From NCBI GenBank assembly GCA_965207125.1, contig OZ242263.1, forward strand, positions 496,001 through 560,000: 64,000 bases of DNA, written 5' to 3'. The position numbers were made by a program, and so were the translations under genes. The notes under the pieces are model-generated. The model was not told where the DNA came from, made no database searches, and worked only from the letters and a program-made list of their open reading frames with translations. Origin of the DNA: G965207125 sp965207125 (GTDB taxonomy: Bacteria; Pseudomonadota; Alphaproteobacteria; Puniceispirillales; UBA1172). Positions 17,239-26,238 of the stretch are shown here, piece by piece; within the stretch, counting starts at the first letter, position 1; every line of letters begins with the position of its first letter.

Positions 17239-18632
17239 CTATTCACCCAGCGATGCGGCGAGTTTATCAACAGCAGGCATGACGCTCTCAATGCGGTCAA
17301 ACATCATGTTGATTTCATCCTCGCTAATAATCAACGGCGGGCATAAAGCGATCCCGTCCAACGGCACCGCGCGTGCAATAACGCCACCCTCCTGAATCAT
17401 CCCCATCACTTGAGGGGCGAATTTATGTTTGGGATCAATTTTCTTGCGCGTCCCCCGCCTCAGCAACAAATTCCATCCCGCCAATCAACCCGACGCTCCT
17501 GACATCACCGACCGAGTCATAGTGACCGAGGGCCTCGAAACGTTCATGAAAAACTTTTGCAACCCGCCGCACATGGTTGATAATATCACGTTCTTCCATC
17601 AGTTCGAGGGTTCTGCACGCGACCGCAGCCGGCACCGGATGCGCTGAATAGGTATAGCCATGCCCGAACACGCCAAGTTTAGCGGCTTGTTCTTCAACGC
17701 CTTTAACCACTTCGCCCGACAGCAACACCGCCGAGATCGGCAGATAAGCCGAGGATAACGCTTTAGCGCATGTCACAATATCGGGTTTGATATTATACGT
17801 ATCACATCCCCACATATTTCCCGTGCGTCCGAATCCACAGATGACCTCATCAGCGACTAGCAAAATATCATGCTTTTTAAGAATAGGCTGTAACGCCTCG
17901 AAATAGCCTTTAGGATGAATAATCGCCCCGCCGGCTCCCATGACAGGCTCAGCAAAAAAGCCGCCGATTGTCTCTGCCCCCTCGGTCTCGATCATCTCCT
18001 CTAACTCACGCATAATCCGCACAACAAAATCCGCTTCAGTCTCGCCATCATGGGCATCTAGAAAATAATGCGGTGAGGCTGTGTGCTTGGCAAAATCAAG
18101 CGGTAAACCAAACCCATCCTGGACATAAGGTAAAGCGGTCAAACTCGCGGCGGCGAGAGTTACCCCATGATAAGCGCGCTTGCGGCTGATGATTTTATTC
18201 TTTTCCGGCTTGCCGAGCGCAGCGTGGTAATACCAGATCATCTTGATCGCGGTATCATTGGCTTCTGACCCTGAATTACAGAAAAATGCTTTTTCGAGGT
18301 TATTCGGCGCGATCTTGATCAGTTTTTCAGCCAGATCAACCGCCGGATTAACCGTCTTACCGGTAAAACTATGGTAATAGGGCAATTCGGACATTTGTTT
18401 GGTTGCAGCTTTAACAAGCTCGGGCTCGCTGAATCCGAAAGAGGCACACCACAGTCCGGGCCAAACCTTCTATATAGGACTTGCCTTGGTTATCGTGGAC
18501 AAAAACCCCTTCGCCTTTGTTGATAATATGCGCCCCTTGCGCTTTTAGCGCCACAGGATTGGTATAGGGATGCATATGGTTCGCTAGGTCCCTCGCCTCA
18601 GGCGAGTTTGCTAGAAATTCCGGTTTATTCAT
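17239..18632 (-). pseudogene. Class III (omega) aminotransferase (frameshifted)
   Basis: A PLP-dependent class III transaminase of about 460 residues if intact, likely omega-amino acid or amine:pyruvate type. Fragments: 18632-18411 (MNKPEFLANSPEARDLANHM to SYIEGLA), 18394-17435 (MSELPYYHSFTGKT to GGMEFVAEAGDA) and 17484-17239 (KKIDPKHKFAPQVMG to ASLGE). The PLP motifs CNSGSEANDTAIKM, VADEVICGFGRTG and CAKALSSAYLPISAV (lysine) are intact. Shifts fall near 18460 and 17445. The two indels separate otherwise perfect family sequence, so sequence error or very recent inactivation are both possible. It sits between hpf and the SDR on the same strand. Confidence 0.88.
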
Positions 18633-18659
18633 GATTGGTACTCCTTTTATGGGGTTAAG

Positions 18660-19413
18660 TTAGGTGTGTTGGCCGCCATTGATATGAATCTCGGCGCCGG
18701 TGACATAACTCGCTTTACTGGAACACAAAAAGAATATCGTTTCAGCGACTTCTTCGGTTGTGCCGAGTCTTTCCATTGGAATATCAGGCAACATTTTGTC
18801 TATTGTGCCTGATGATAGCATATCGGTTTGGATCTCACCTGGAGCAATAGCGTTGACGCGCACGCCGGCCGAGCCAAAATCAGCCGCCATTTCCCTTGTG
18901 AGGGCAGCGAGGGCAGCTTTTGAGGTGGCGTAAGCCGTGCCGGCGAAACTATGAACGCGGCTTCCCGCGATAGAGGTGACATTGACAACCGCGCCGGGGG
19001 CGGCTTTCAAGGGCGAAGCCAATCCTCTCGCTAGCATGATCGGGGCGAAGAAATTGACCTGAAACACATCACGCCAGATGCTGATTGGTGTTCCTAAACT
19101 GTCCATCCGCTTGTCTCCTTCGACCTTCGGCGAGATTGCAGCGTTATTGACCAAAGCGTGAAGAGGCCCTGCCCGCTAATCGATCATAGAGATTTTTAAT
19201 TCCTATCTCAATACTACTCGGGTCAGCCAGATCGATTTGCAGGTGATCTTCTTCCCCAGCCGGCCAAGGACAATCTTCAGGAAAAGCCTGACGCGAACAG
19301 GTAATAACGCGCCATCCTTCATCTGAAAATCGCTTAACCGTAGCATGACCGATGCCTCTACTCGCTCCAGTCAATACCAATATTGGTCTTGTGTCTGCCA
19401 AGGTGTCTGTCAT
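18660..19413 (-). pseudogene. Short-chain dehydrogenase/reductase (frameshifted)
   Basis: An SDR oxidoreductase of about 250 residues. The N-terminal fragment (19413-19144) has the cofactor motif LTGASRGIGHATVKRF; the C-terminal one (19154-18660) has LVNNAAIS-type NNAA, the catalytic serine region VTSIAGS, the YATSK active site and a closing YVTGAEIHINGGQ. The frames join near 19160. The aspartate after the second strand is not obvious, and cofactor choice cannot be told. Lying 27 bases upstream of the aminotransferase on the same strand, it may share a pathway with it, for example oxidation of an amino alcohol or keto acid. Confidence 0.85.
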
Positions 19414-19554
19414 ATGTATCTCACCCTCTCTTGAGAGTAAGTTGCTTTCAAGTGATTAGCAAGTGAGATTTTCCACATGGCGGCCTATCATTCTGGCGTC
19501 TTATTCGGAAAATCATCTTAAAGACTTCATAAAACCTTGAGGGCAATGTAGGCT

Positions 19555-20958
19555 ATGGCGATGGTTTCCCATTTTCCTATCACTGTTATTGGTGACGGAT
19601 ATGCAGCGGCGATGGTCGTATGGCATTCCCACAAGAACGGCATTCCGCTTGAGGATATCGCCGTGGTTGGCGGCAAGCCTCTGGGGCAAGGTTTTGCTTA
19701 TGGCACAACGCATCCAGATTTCAGGCTTAACGTGGCCGACAAGATCATGGTGGTTGATCCGGAAAACCCCGAACTTTTTCCCAACTGGGCGATGGCTAAT
19801 ATCCGCGATGATGAGGCACAACACAAAGCAGGCTGGTTTTATCGCCGTGCTGATTTCGCTCATTTCGTGAATGACCTGCTTGACGATATCGGTGCGGATA
19901 AGCGCCTTTCTCTCATCCAGCATCGCGCGGTTGACCTAAAACCCGCAAATACCCCCACAAGCGGCTCAGGCTGGCAAGTGATCTTGGATAACAGCGAAAA
20001 ACTCACCACTGACATGGCGATTTTAGCCACCGGCAACCCGCCACCCGCAGCCGATCATCTGCTCGCTCCCTCATCTCACCTCCCTCGAGTGCCAAGCCAA
20101 GTGCCAAGCCAAGTGCCAAACCAAGCACCAAACCAAATACCAGAACAAATCATTGATAATCCGTGGAAAGGCGATAAGCTGTTATCCGTCGACAGCAAGG
20201 CAAAGATCCTCATGGTTGGCGGCGGACTAACGGCAATGGACGCTTGTCTTAGTCTTTTTAACCAAAACCATCGCGGACAGATTACTATCATAACGCCGCA
20301 TGGTCTGTTGCCCCCACCGCAATCATCATGGGAGTATCATGAAGTCTCACCATGGCCAACCCCGCTAAGCGGCGCGGGATTCGTGAGGCATTTCAGAAAA
20401 CAGCTGCCCGCGAAGAACTGGCAGAGCGAGGCTTGGCAATCGGCCTTTGAAAGCGTGAGACTTACTCTTGCCGAAGGCTGGGCTCTGATGTCCCAGATTG
20501 ACCGAGGGCGCGTTACCCGCCGTCTTGGCTGGCTATGGTCGCTCGCACGGTATCGCTCATGCCCACAAACTTGGCATGCGGCTGAAACAATGCTGGCCGA
20601 TGGGCGGCTCAATATTATCTCTGGCAGAGTCGCCCAAATAACCCCCGCGCGCAAACTCACGGTTAGACTAACCGATCAGACCGAACTCTCCTGCGATAAC
20701 GTGATTGTGGCCTCAGGCTTGGGGCGTGATACGCTAATAGATAAACTGACGGCAAGTGGGACAGTAGGATCGTTAAAGATGTTCCCAGGGCTTAGTGTTG
20801 ATCAGGATATGGATGTTTTAACGCCTTCAGGTCACAAACAGCCCGGTCTCAAGGCCATTGGCGCCCCCACGCGCTTCAGTCTCGGCGATAGTGTTGGCGC
20901 GGCCACAATCGCAAGGCACGCCAGTCTTCTCGCCGCATCATTAAAGGCAAGCGCATGA
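19555..20958 (+). CDS. FAD/NAD(P)-binding oxidoreductase of unknown substrate
   Basis: A 467-residue flavoprotein-like protein. It opens with FPITVIGDGYAAAMVVWHSH (a Rossmann-type FAD motif), continues with GQGFAYGTTHPDFRLNVADK, and has a second nucleotide-binding turn AKILMVGGGLTAMDACLSL near residue 220. This fits the family of FAD-NAD(P)-binding proteins related to hydroxyacylglutathione-independent oxidoreductases of unknown role. A run of VPSQ/VPNQ repeats sits near residue 180 between the two halves. It overlaps the next gene by 4 bases, so the two are likely co-translated. Confidence 0.75.
   Translation: MAMVSHFPITVIGDGYAAAMVVWHSHKNGIPLEDIAVVGGKPLGQGFAYGTTHPDFRLNVADKIMVVDPENPELFPNWAMANIRDDEAQHKAGWFYRRADFAHFVNDLLDDIGADKRLSLIQHRAVDLKPANTPTSGSGWQVILDNSEKLTTDMAILATGNPPPAADHLLAPSSHLPRVPSQVPSQVPNQAPNQIPEQIIDNPWKGDKLLSVDSKAKILMVGGGLTAMDACLSLFNQNHRGQITIITPHGLLPPPQSSWEYHEVSPWPTPLSGAGFVRHFRKQLPAKNWQSEAWQSAFESVRLTLAEGWALMSQIDRGRVTRRLGWLWSLARYRSCPQTWHAAETMLADGRLNIISGRVAQITPARKLTVRLTDQTELSCDNVIVASGLGRDTLIDKLTASGTVGSLKMFPGLSVDQDMDVLTPSGHKQPGLKAIGAPTRFSLGDSVGAATIARHASLLAASLKASA
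20090..20152 (+). repeat. 12-bp tandem repeat in the FAD-protein gene (VPSQ/VPNQ)
   Basis: The unit GTGCCAAGCCAA is repeated about five times with increasing divergence and encodes VPSQVPSQVPNQAPNQIPEQ. It falls between the two nucleotide-binding lobes, as a likely flexible linker. The decay of units from 5' to 3' suggests slippage-driven growth. Confidence 0.85.
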
Positions 20959-21404
20959 CGCCCTCCCCTTTCTGGAAAACCAAAGCCTTAACTGAAATGA
21001 CCCAGGATGAATGGGAAAGCCTGTGCGACAGCTGCGGCAAGTGCTGTTTGCTTAAACTAGAAGACGCGGATAGCGGTGTTATTCACTACACGGATGTGAG
21101 TTGCCGCTTGCTCGATACCGAAAGTTGCCGTTGCTCCCGTTATTCTAACCGGAAAGCGTTGGTTAGCGATTGTATCGTTCTCACCCCTGATATGCTTGAT
21201 AAATTACCTTGGATGCCTGAAAGCTGTTCGTATAGACTTTTGCATGAAGGTAAAGATTTGCCGGACTGGCATCCCTTGGTGACAGGCGAGGCTGACAGCA
21301 CAATCACGAGCGGTCATTCGGTCAAAGGAAAAATTATCTCAGAAACCCGGGTTGAGGAAAACGATCTACCCTCCCATATAAAAGACTGGAGTACAAAACC
21401 ATGA
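20955..21404 (+). CDS. YcgN-type cysteine cluster protein (UPF0260)
   Basis: A 149-residue cytosolic protein with LCDSCGKCCLLKLED near residue 27, further cysteines in VSCRLLDTESCRCSRY and a late SCSYRLL. This cysteine layout marks the YcgN/YkgJ zinc- or iron-sulfur-binding family, whose role is poorly known. Length fits YcgN (about 150). It is coupled by 4-base overlaps both to the upstream FAD protein and to the following small membrane protein. Confidence 0.85.
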   Translation: MTPSPFWKTKALTEMTQDEWESLCDSCGKCCLLKLEDADSGVIHYTDVSCRLLDTESCRCSRYSNRKALVSDCIVLTPDMLDKLPWMPESCSYRLLHEGKDLPDWHPLVTGEADSTITSGHSVKGKIISETRVEENDLPSHIKDWSTKP

Positions 21405-21655
21405 ACGACAATAATGATGGCGGTTGGCGCAGACGCGGAACTAGCAAGTTTAGCATGATTCTTTACGCACTGGTTGCAGTGTTGATCATCGTTAGCCTGT
21501 ATCAAGCCCAGAACAGAGCCCCTAGGTCATGGGAGACATGCCGCGAATCACTGCTACAGCAGTTCTTTAGCGATTCGTGCACACCCAGAGACGGTTTTAA
21601 TGATGGGCCAGATGCAGATGCACCCCTCACCTCGCCTTCAGGGCAGAACATATAA
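21401..21655 (+). CDS. Small single-span membrane protein
   Basis: An 84-residue protein with basic N-terminus (GGWRRRGTSKF) followed by one hydrophobic helix, SMILYALVAVLIIVSLYQ, and a polar, periplasm-like tail with two cysteines (SWETCRES, SDSCTPRDG) that might form a disulfide. I do not recognise a family. It overlaps the YcgN-type gene by ATGA, which supports its reality. Confidence 0.6.
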   Translation: MNDNNDGGWRRRGTSKFSMILYALVAVLIIVSLYQAQNRAPRSWETCRESLLQQFFSDSCTPRDGFNDGPDADAPLTSPSGQNI

Positions 21656-21670
21656 CGATGGAGACAGAAG

Positions 21671-22285
21671 ATGTTTTTCACACCAGGCACGCATAAAGAC
21701 CAAGGGCTTCCCTTCAACCCGTTAAAAGCTATTGTCTCGCCGCGCCCGATCGGCTGGATTTCGAGCATCAGCGCGTCCGGCACTCATAATCTCGCGCCAT
21801 ATAGTTTTTTCAACGCAATTTCAGAATCGCCGCCGATGGTAGCGTTTTCATCATCCCCCGGCGAGAATGGCGATAAGGATTCGGTGCTGAATATCGAGGA
21901 AACGGGTAATTTTGTCGTCAATATCGTCTCTAAAAAACAGATGGAAGCAATGAATCAATCTTCCGCCCCGCTTGATCGAGGCGTGTCTGAGTTCAACGCA
22001 GCAGGGCTTAAGACCGAGACATCCACCCTAGTCGCCGCCCCGCGGGTTGGCGGCGCTCCATGCTATCTTGAATGCACGTTGTGGAAAATCATCTCCCTGC
22101 CCAATAACGCCCAAGGACAACATTGCAAACTGGTGATCGGCGAGGTCGTTGGCATCGGCATCGATGAGGCGATCATCACGGATGAAGGTAAAATTGACGT
22201 AACGCTCTACCAACCCGTCGGGCGTCTTGGCTATATGGATTATACCTCGGTCGATGAGGTCTTTCAGCTGAACCGGCCGGGCTGA
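21671..22285 (+). CDS. Flavin reductase-like, FMN-binding split-barrel protein
   Basis: A 204-residue protein of the flavin reductase domain family. It begins with LPFNPLKAIVSPRPIGWISS, followed by HNLAPYSFFNAISESPPMVAFS and NIVSKKQMEAMNQSSAP, typical FMN-binding loops of the DIM6/NTAB group. Such proteins use NAD(P)H to reduce flavin or bind FMN for another enzyme. A GGAG-type ribosome binding site precedes the ATG. It is 15 bases after the small membrane protein. The precise reaction is unknown. Confidence 0.85.
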   Translation: MFFTPGTHKDQGLPFNPLKAIVSPRPIGWISSISASGTHNLAPYSFFNAISESPPMVAFSSSPGENGDKDSVLNIEETGNFVVNIVSKKQMEAMNQSSAPLDRGVSEFNAAGLKTETSTLVAAPRVGGAPCYLECTLWKIISLPNNAQGQHCKLVIGEVVGIGIDEAIITDEGKIDVTLYQPVGRLGYMDYTSVDEVFQLNRPG

Positions 22286-22289
22286 CGCG

Positions 22290-23000
22290 CTATTCTATCA
22301 GGCATTTGCTGATGGTAACGTTAGCATAACCCCTCAGGCTTGTTTCGGTCAGCCTGATTCTGATCAACCATCCGTCAGCGATTAATGTCATGCTGTGCGG
22401 CAGAATCCCACCAGATGTTTTCTCGCCGCCAAGATAAGAAATACGAATAGAGACGGGCTTTTGCGCATCAAACCAAGGCTTTTCACGCGTTGAATCCTTT
22501 CCCGCCTCCCCTTCGATAAAGATTCCCATCGTTTCAGAAATAAACAGTCTTTTGGTTTCACCGCCAGCAAATTGCGGCGTGGCCACAGCAACATCCCGCT
22601 GTTCCAATTTGCGGCACTTAGCAGGGTTGCCTACCGATAAGAGGGCCATGCGAATTTGATCAACTGAAATGCCCTTCGCCAAATAATTGACCATCATGCG
22701 GCGCAAACTCCGTAATTCGACGTCGTCATCGTTAGCGAGCAATTCAGCGGCGATTCGTTTTTGCCGCTCAAGAGTTAAATCCTCTTGCGCCGCGACCTGC
22801 TGCTGCTCAAGCCTGTTATTAACTTGCCGTAATTCGACAAGTTGCTCATTGGTTGGTGAAAAATAACTCCAGTTCTGGTTTGTGCCCACAAACCACCCAA
22901 GGCACAGCGTCACCGCCGCAACAAGCAGCCACAGAAGAACGGTAATCTGTGACCTTGCCTCGCGTTTTCGATAACGTTCGGTTGTTTGATGAAAATCCAT
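22290..23000 (-). CDS. Membrane-anchored coiled-coil protein, unknown
   Basis: A 236-residue protein with a basic cytosolic start (RYRKREARSQ), one membrane helix ITVLLWLLVAAVTLCLGWFVG near residue 20, then a probable coiled coil with many Gln, Glu and Leu (QLVELRQVNNRLEQQQ; LTLERQKRIAAELL). The C-terminal 120 residues look like a periplasmic beta-rich domain (GGILPHSMTLIADGWLIRIRL) with two lone cysteines. I do not recognise it. The layout, N-in with an external domain, resembles cell-envelope or cell-division accessory proteins, but no function should be inferred. Confidence 0.6.
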   Translation of the reverse strand: MDFHQTTERYRKREARSQITVLLWLLVAAVTLCLGWFVGTNQNWSYFSPTNEQLVELRQVNNRLEQQQVAAQEDLTLERQKRIAAELLANDDDVELRSLRRMMVNYLAKGISVDQIRMALLSVGNPAKCRKLEQRDVAVATPQFAGGETKRLFISETMGIFIEGEAGKDSTREKPWFDAQKPVSIRISYLGGEKTSGGILPHSMTLIADGWLIRIRLTETSLRGYANVTISKCLIE

Positions 23001-23081
23001 AATTGCTTTTTATAACGCAAGCACTCTAAATTGAACCACTATTATACTTTTATCACTCACAAATAGAAAGACAGAACAAAC

Positions 23082-23684
23082 ATGGCCAAAACTGACAGGG
23101 CTTGGCAAAGGATGTTAAGCGGGCGGCGGCTTAATCTGCTTGACCCGACGCCTGTGGATATAGAGATAGAAGATATCGCTCACGGGTTGTCGCGTGTCAC
23201 GCGCTGGAACGGGCAAACCACTGGCGATTGGCCTTATTCAGTCGCTGACCATTCTGTTTTAGTGGAACAAATTTTTTCGGCGCTAAACCCCACGACCAGA
23301 CGTAAATGGCATCTCGCCTGTCTTTTACATGATGCGCCTGAATATGTAATCGGCGATATGATCACCCCGTTTAAGGCTTTTCTGGGCAATAGTTATCAAG
23401 ACATAGAGGACAGATTATGCCAAACTATTCATATTCGCTTTGGATTACCGGGCCAGTTGCCATCGATTGTCGAGAAATCGATCATGCGCGCTGATAAGAT
23501 CGCCGCTTATCTTGAATCTGTGCAAATCGCGGGGTTTAGCCCGTCTGAAGCCAAGCGGGTTATTTATAATCCGAGATATATTCCTGATATCAAGATTGTT
23601 GGCACACCGCCAAAAGAATCAAAGAAAAGATTTCTTGACCGATATAATGCTCTAACTGGTGATGGTGGGGACACCCGGACTTGA
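23082..23684 (+). CDS. HD-domain hydrolase (YfbR-like 5'-nucleotidase type)
   Basis: A 200-residue HD phosphohydrolase. The first ligand is in SVADHSVLVEQIF, the HD pair in LACLLHDAPEYVIGDMITP, with a later aspartate in IMRADKIAAYLES. Sequence and length suit the YfbR/deoxyribonucleoside 5'-monophosphatase type of HD protein. Its last 22 bases, coding for the tail GDGGDTRT, overlap the 3' end of the antisense tRNA-Leu gene, so this tail is probably not conserved and the gene ends were fixed by the tRNA sequence. Confidence 0.82.
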   Translation: MAKTDRAWQRMLSGRRLNLLDPTPVDIEIEDIAHGLSRVTRWNGQTTGDWPYSVADHSVLVEQIFSALNPTTRRKWHLACLLHDAPEYVIGDMITPFKAFLGNSYQDIEDRLCQTIHIRFGLPGQLPSIVEKSIMRADKIAAYLESVQIAGFSPSEAKRVIYNPRYIPDIKIVGTPPKESKKRFLDRYNALTGDGGDTRT

Positions 23685-23749
23685 ACCGGGAAGCCTGTTA
23701 CGGCGGCAGATTTTAAGTCTGCTGTGTTTACCAATTTCACCATGCCCCC
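23663..23749 (-). tRNA. tRNA-Leu (anticodon UAA)
   Basis: Read on the minus strand from 23749, the 7-bp acceptor arm GGGGGCA pairs with TGTCCCC before the encoded CCA. The D arm has GGTGAAATTGGTAAACAC, the anticodon loop is ACTTAAAAT (UAA), a long variable arm typical of class II tRNAs follows, and the T arm contains GGTTCAAGTCC. The 87-base length fits tRNA-Leu. It overlaps the 3' end of the convergent HD-hydrolase gene by 22 bases. Confidence 0.95.
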
Positions 23750-23828
23750 TTTTATACTCGCGCCTTCGTGTTAAGATTACTAACATATGCTGTCAAGATA
23801 ATCCCTTGCTTTCAAGAGTCACTCGCTA

Positions 23829-24683
23829 ATGTTTTTTCTACCTCTGTTTGATGATAACCCGCCAAGCCGCCGTCCTTTGATCACATGGATGATTATGATG
23901 GTGTGTATTCTAGTTTTTCTCTACCAGACTGGACTTGAGAACGAATCAGAAAGGATTTTTATCTATTCCTACGGGGCGATTCCAGTATTGATCCTAGGAA
24001 CTGAGATCAGACCTGATTTCTTTGCCGCCCTCCCATCTGAAGCGACCGTGATAACATCAGTCTTCATGCATGGCGGCTGGCTCCATCTAGGTGGAAATAT
24101 GCTGTATCTGTGGATCTTTGGCGACAATGTCGAGGACGCCATGGGAGCGGTTAAATTCACGATTTTCTATCTTCTGTGCGGAATAGCCGCCACCTTAAGC
24201 CATATCGTCATCGATCCCAGCTCGATAACGCCCCTTGTCGGAGCTTCGGGGGCCATCGCCGGAATTCTCGCATCCTATCTGATGCTTTTTCCCCATGCCA
24301 AGGTCAGAACACTGGTATTTATTATTGTTTTCGTGCGTTGGGTGTCCTTGCCCGCAATCGCGGTATTAATGGGTTGGCTTTTGATTCAATTTCTATCCGC
24401 ACCCACTTCACTCAATGGTAATGCTGGCGGGGTTGCGTATTTCGCGCATCTAGGTGGTTTCGCCGCCGGATTTATCCTGACGCCTTTTTTCAAACGCCGC
24501 GGTATGGTGATCTTTCCACCGAGACAAGGCGCTGAAAACCGCAAGGACGTGCTGGTTATGGACAGAAAACAAATACGAAATGAATTTGTTAAACGCTATC
24601 GCCATACCCGCCGTGATGCCCAGTTAAAATCCTCGCCGAACTCGGTCAAAGAACAAAAGCATCGCAAAGGACCATGGGGTTAA
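23829..24683 (+). CDS. Rhomboid family intramembrane serine protease
   Basis: A 284-residue membrane protein with about seven hydrophobic segments. The catalytic serine lies in LVGASGAIAGILASY and the histidine in VAYFAHLGGFAAGF; WLHLGGNMLYLWIFGDNVE is the family HxxxN helix. Rhomboids cleave within the membrane-spanning part of other proteins. The C-terminal 60 residues are basic and cytosolic (RKQIRNEFVKRYRHTRRD). The stop overlaps that of the convergent CinA-like gene by 4 bases. Confidence 0.93.
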   Translation: MFFLPLFDDNPPSRRPLITWMIMMVCILVFLYQTGLENESERIFIYSYGAIPVLILGTEIRPDFFAALPSEATVITSVFMHGGWLHLGGNMLYLWIFGDNVEDAMGAVKFTIFYLLCGIAATLSHIVIDPSSITPLVGASGAIAGILASYLMLFPHAKVRTLVFIIVFVRWVSLPAIAVLMGWLLIQFLSAPTSLNGNAGGVAYFAHLGGFAAGFILTPFFKRRGMVIFPPRQGAENRKDVLVMDRKQIRNEFVKRYRHTRRDAQLKSSPNSVKEQKHRKGPWG

Positions 24684-25426
24684 GCGATATCGGCGGTGCC
24701 GCCAACCCCAGCAACGAACGCGATAATATCCCGCACCGCCTCCTCGAGCACACTTCGCTCAAAACCACTGACCACAACTGCGGTTCCATAGTTTCCGGGT
24801 TTGAACCATGGATAACAGCCAATGGTGATACCCTGATATGCTTGGGTTACCTCAGCAAGGCACGGCGCTAGCGTCCCCTCACCGATATTGATCTGGATAG
24901 TCAGGCGCTCACGGACAATCCCTTCAGGTAAAAGATGATCTATACCATCGAGCATCGCCGCAAAGATCTCCGGCACGCCCGCAAGCACGAAAACATTGTT
25001 AATACGGTAGCCGGGTGCGACTGAAACCGGATTATCAATCAACGCCGCGCCTTCAGGAACATCAGCCATTTTTTGCCGCGCGGGGGTGTATTCAAGGCCT
25101 GTGCCTTTGTAATGATCGATCATCAACCGGTCAGCCTCAGGGTCACGAATAACACAAACATCGAAAGCTTTTGCGATCGATACGGTGGTAATATCGTCGT
25201 GGGTCGGGCCTATACCGCCCGAAGTGAACACCAGATCATAGCGACGCGAAAGCTCTGTTGTGGCGGAGATGATTGCCGTCTCATCATCCGCGATAATCCG
25301 CACCTCGATCAGGGCAATTCCCCGAGCATCAAGCATTTGAGCAAGGCAGTTGATGTTTTTATCGGCGGTACGCCCCGATAGAATCTCATCGCCAATCACG
25401 AGCATGGCGGCGGTTGGTTGGATCAT
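24680..25426 (-). CDS. CinA-like molybdopterin-binding domain protein
   Basis: A 248-residue protein made only of the MoCF-biosynthesis (MoeA/MogA-like) domain found at the N-terminus of CinA. Landmarks are MLVIGDEILSGRTADKN and LVFTSGGIGPTHDDIT. The CinA C-terminal amidohydrolase (PncC) domain is absent, as is common in short forms in Alphaproteobacteria. The family has been linked with NMN/ADP-ribose metabolism and competence; the exact role of the short form is uncertain. Confidence 0.85.
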   Translation of the reverse strand: MIQPTAAMLVIGDEILSGRTADKNINCLAQMLDARGIALIEVRIIADDETAIISATTELSRRYDLVFTSGGIGPTHDDITTVSIAKAFDVCVIRDPEADRLMIDHYKGTGLEYTPARQKMADVPEGAALIDNPVSVAPGYRINNVFVLAGVPEIFAAMLDGIDHLLPEGIVRERLTIQINIGEGTLAPCLAEVTQAYQGITIGCYPWFKPGNYGTAVVVSGFERSVLEEAVRDIIAFVAGVGGTADIA

Positions 25427-25515
25427 TTTATCTCCGATGCGTCACAAAATTCTAATGATGATATAATCCGATGCTTCTGATATATCTATAGCCGCTACAC
25501 GAAAAATAACTCTCC

Positions 25516-26229
25516 ATGCTTTTACCGCCTCTCCAAAAAGGGATCTTACTAAAACGCTATAAGCGTTTTCTTGCCGATATTGATTTCAACGGGCAGGTGG
25601 AAACCGTCCACTGCCCTAATCCCGGCGCGATGACTGGTGTTAATAGTCCTGGAATGACCGTCTGGTGTTCCTCCTCAGACAACCCCAAACGCAAACTGCC
25701 GAAAACCCTAGAGCTCATCGAGGCCGATAGCACGTTGGTGGGCGTTAATACCAACCGCCCGAATGCGATTGCCGCCGAGGCGTTAGAAGCGAAAATAATC
25801 CCCGAATTAGCGGATTACACCTCGATCAAACGAGAGTTTTTATGGCAAAAAGGCGTGCGTTTTGATTTCAGGTTAGATGCAGCGGCACACATCCCGCCAA
25901 TGGCCCTTGAGGTCAAGAATGCCCAGCTCCGCCGCCCTCAAGGGCCAAATCCTGACGCTGTTGAATTCCCGGACGCAGTAACAGCGCGAGGCTCAAAGCA
26001 CCTGCTCTCTCTGATAGAAGCGAAAAAGCAAGGCTTCATCGCAGCGTTACTTTTCGTTCTGCAACGGATGGATGGGGAAAGGTTTTGCCTTGCGGATGAT
26101 ATTGATCCGGTTTATGCAGAGAATCTGCGAGAGGCACATCTAGCAGGCGTCATGATTATGGCATGGCGTTGCCAGATCACCTCGCACGCGATAACATTAA
26201 ACCAAGCAGTCCCGATAACCCTACCATGA
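25516..26229 (+). CDS. sfsA: Sugar fermentation stimulation protein SfsA
   Basis: A 237-residue SfsA family protein: LLKRYKRFLADIDFNGQ, VHCPNPGAMTGVNSPGM and LEAKIIPELADYTSIKREF are typical. The second half resembles a nuclease-like fold with LEVKNAQLRR and AVEFPDAVTARGSKHL. It was first described as affecting maltose gene expression in E. coli and is thought to bind DNA; its real job is unclear. It is 9 bases upstream of map and likely shares its transcript. Confidence 0.93.
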   Translation: MLLPPLQKGILLKRYKRFLADIDFNGQVETVHCPNPGAMTGVNSPGMTVWCSSSDNPKRKLPKTLELIEADSTLVGVNTNRPNAIAAEALEAKIIPELADYTSIKREFLWQKGVRFDFRLDAAAHIPPMALEVKNAQLRRPQGPNPDAVEFPDAVTARGSKHLLSLIEAKKQGFIAALLFVLQRMDGERFCLADDIDPVYAENLREAHLAGVMIMAWRCQITSHAITLNQAVPITLP

Positions 26230-26238
26230 CCTACCCCT

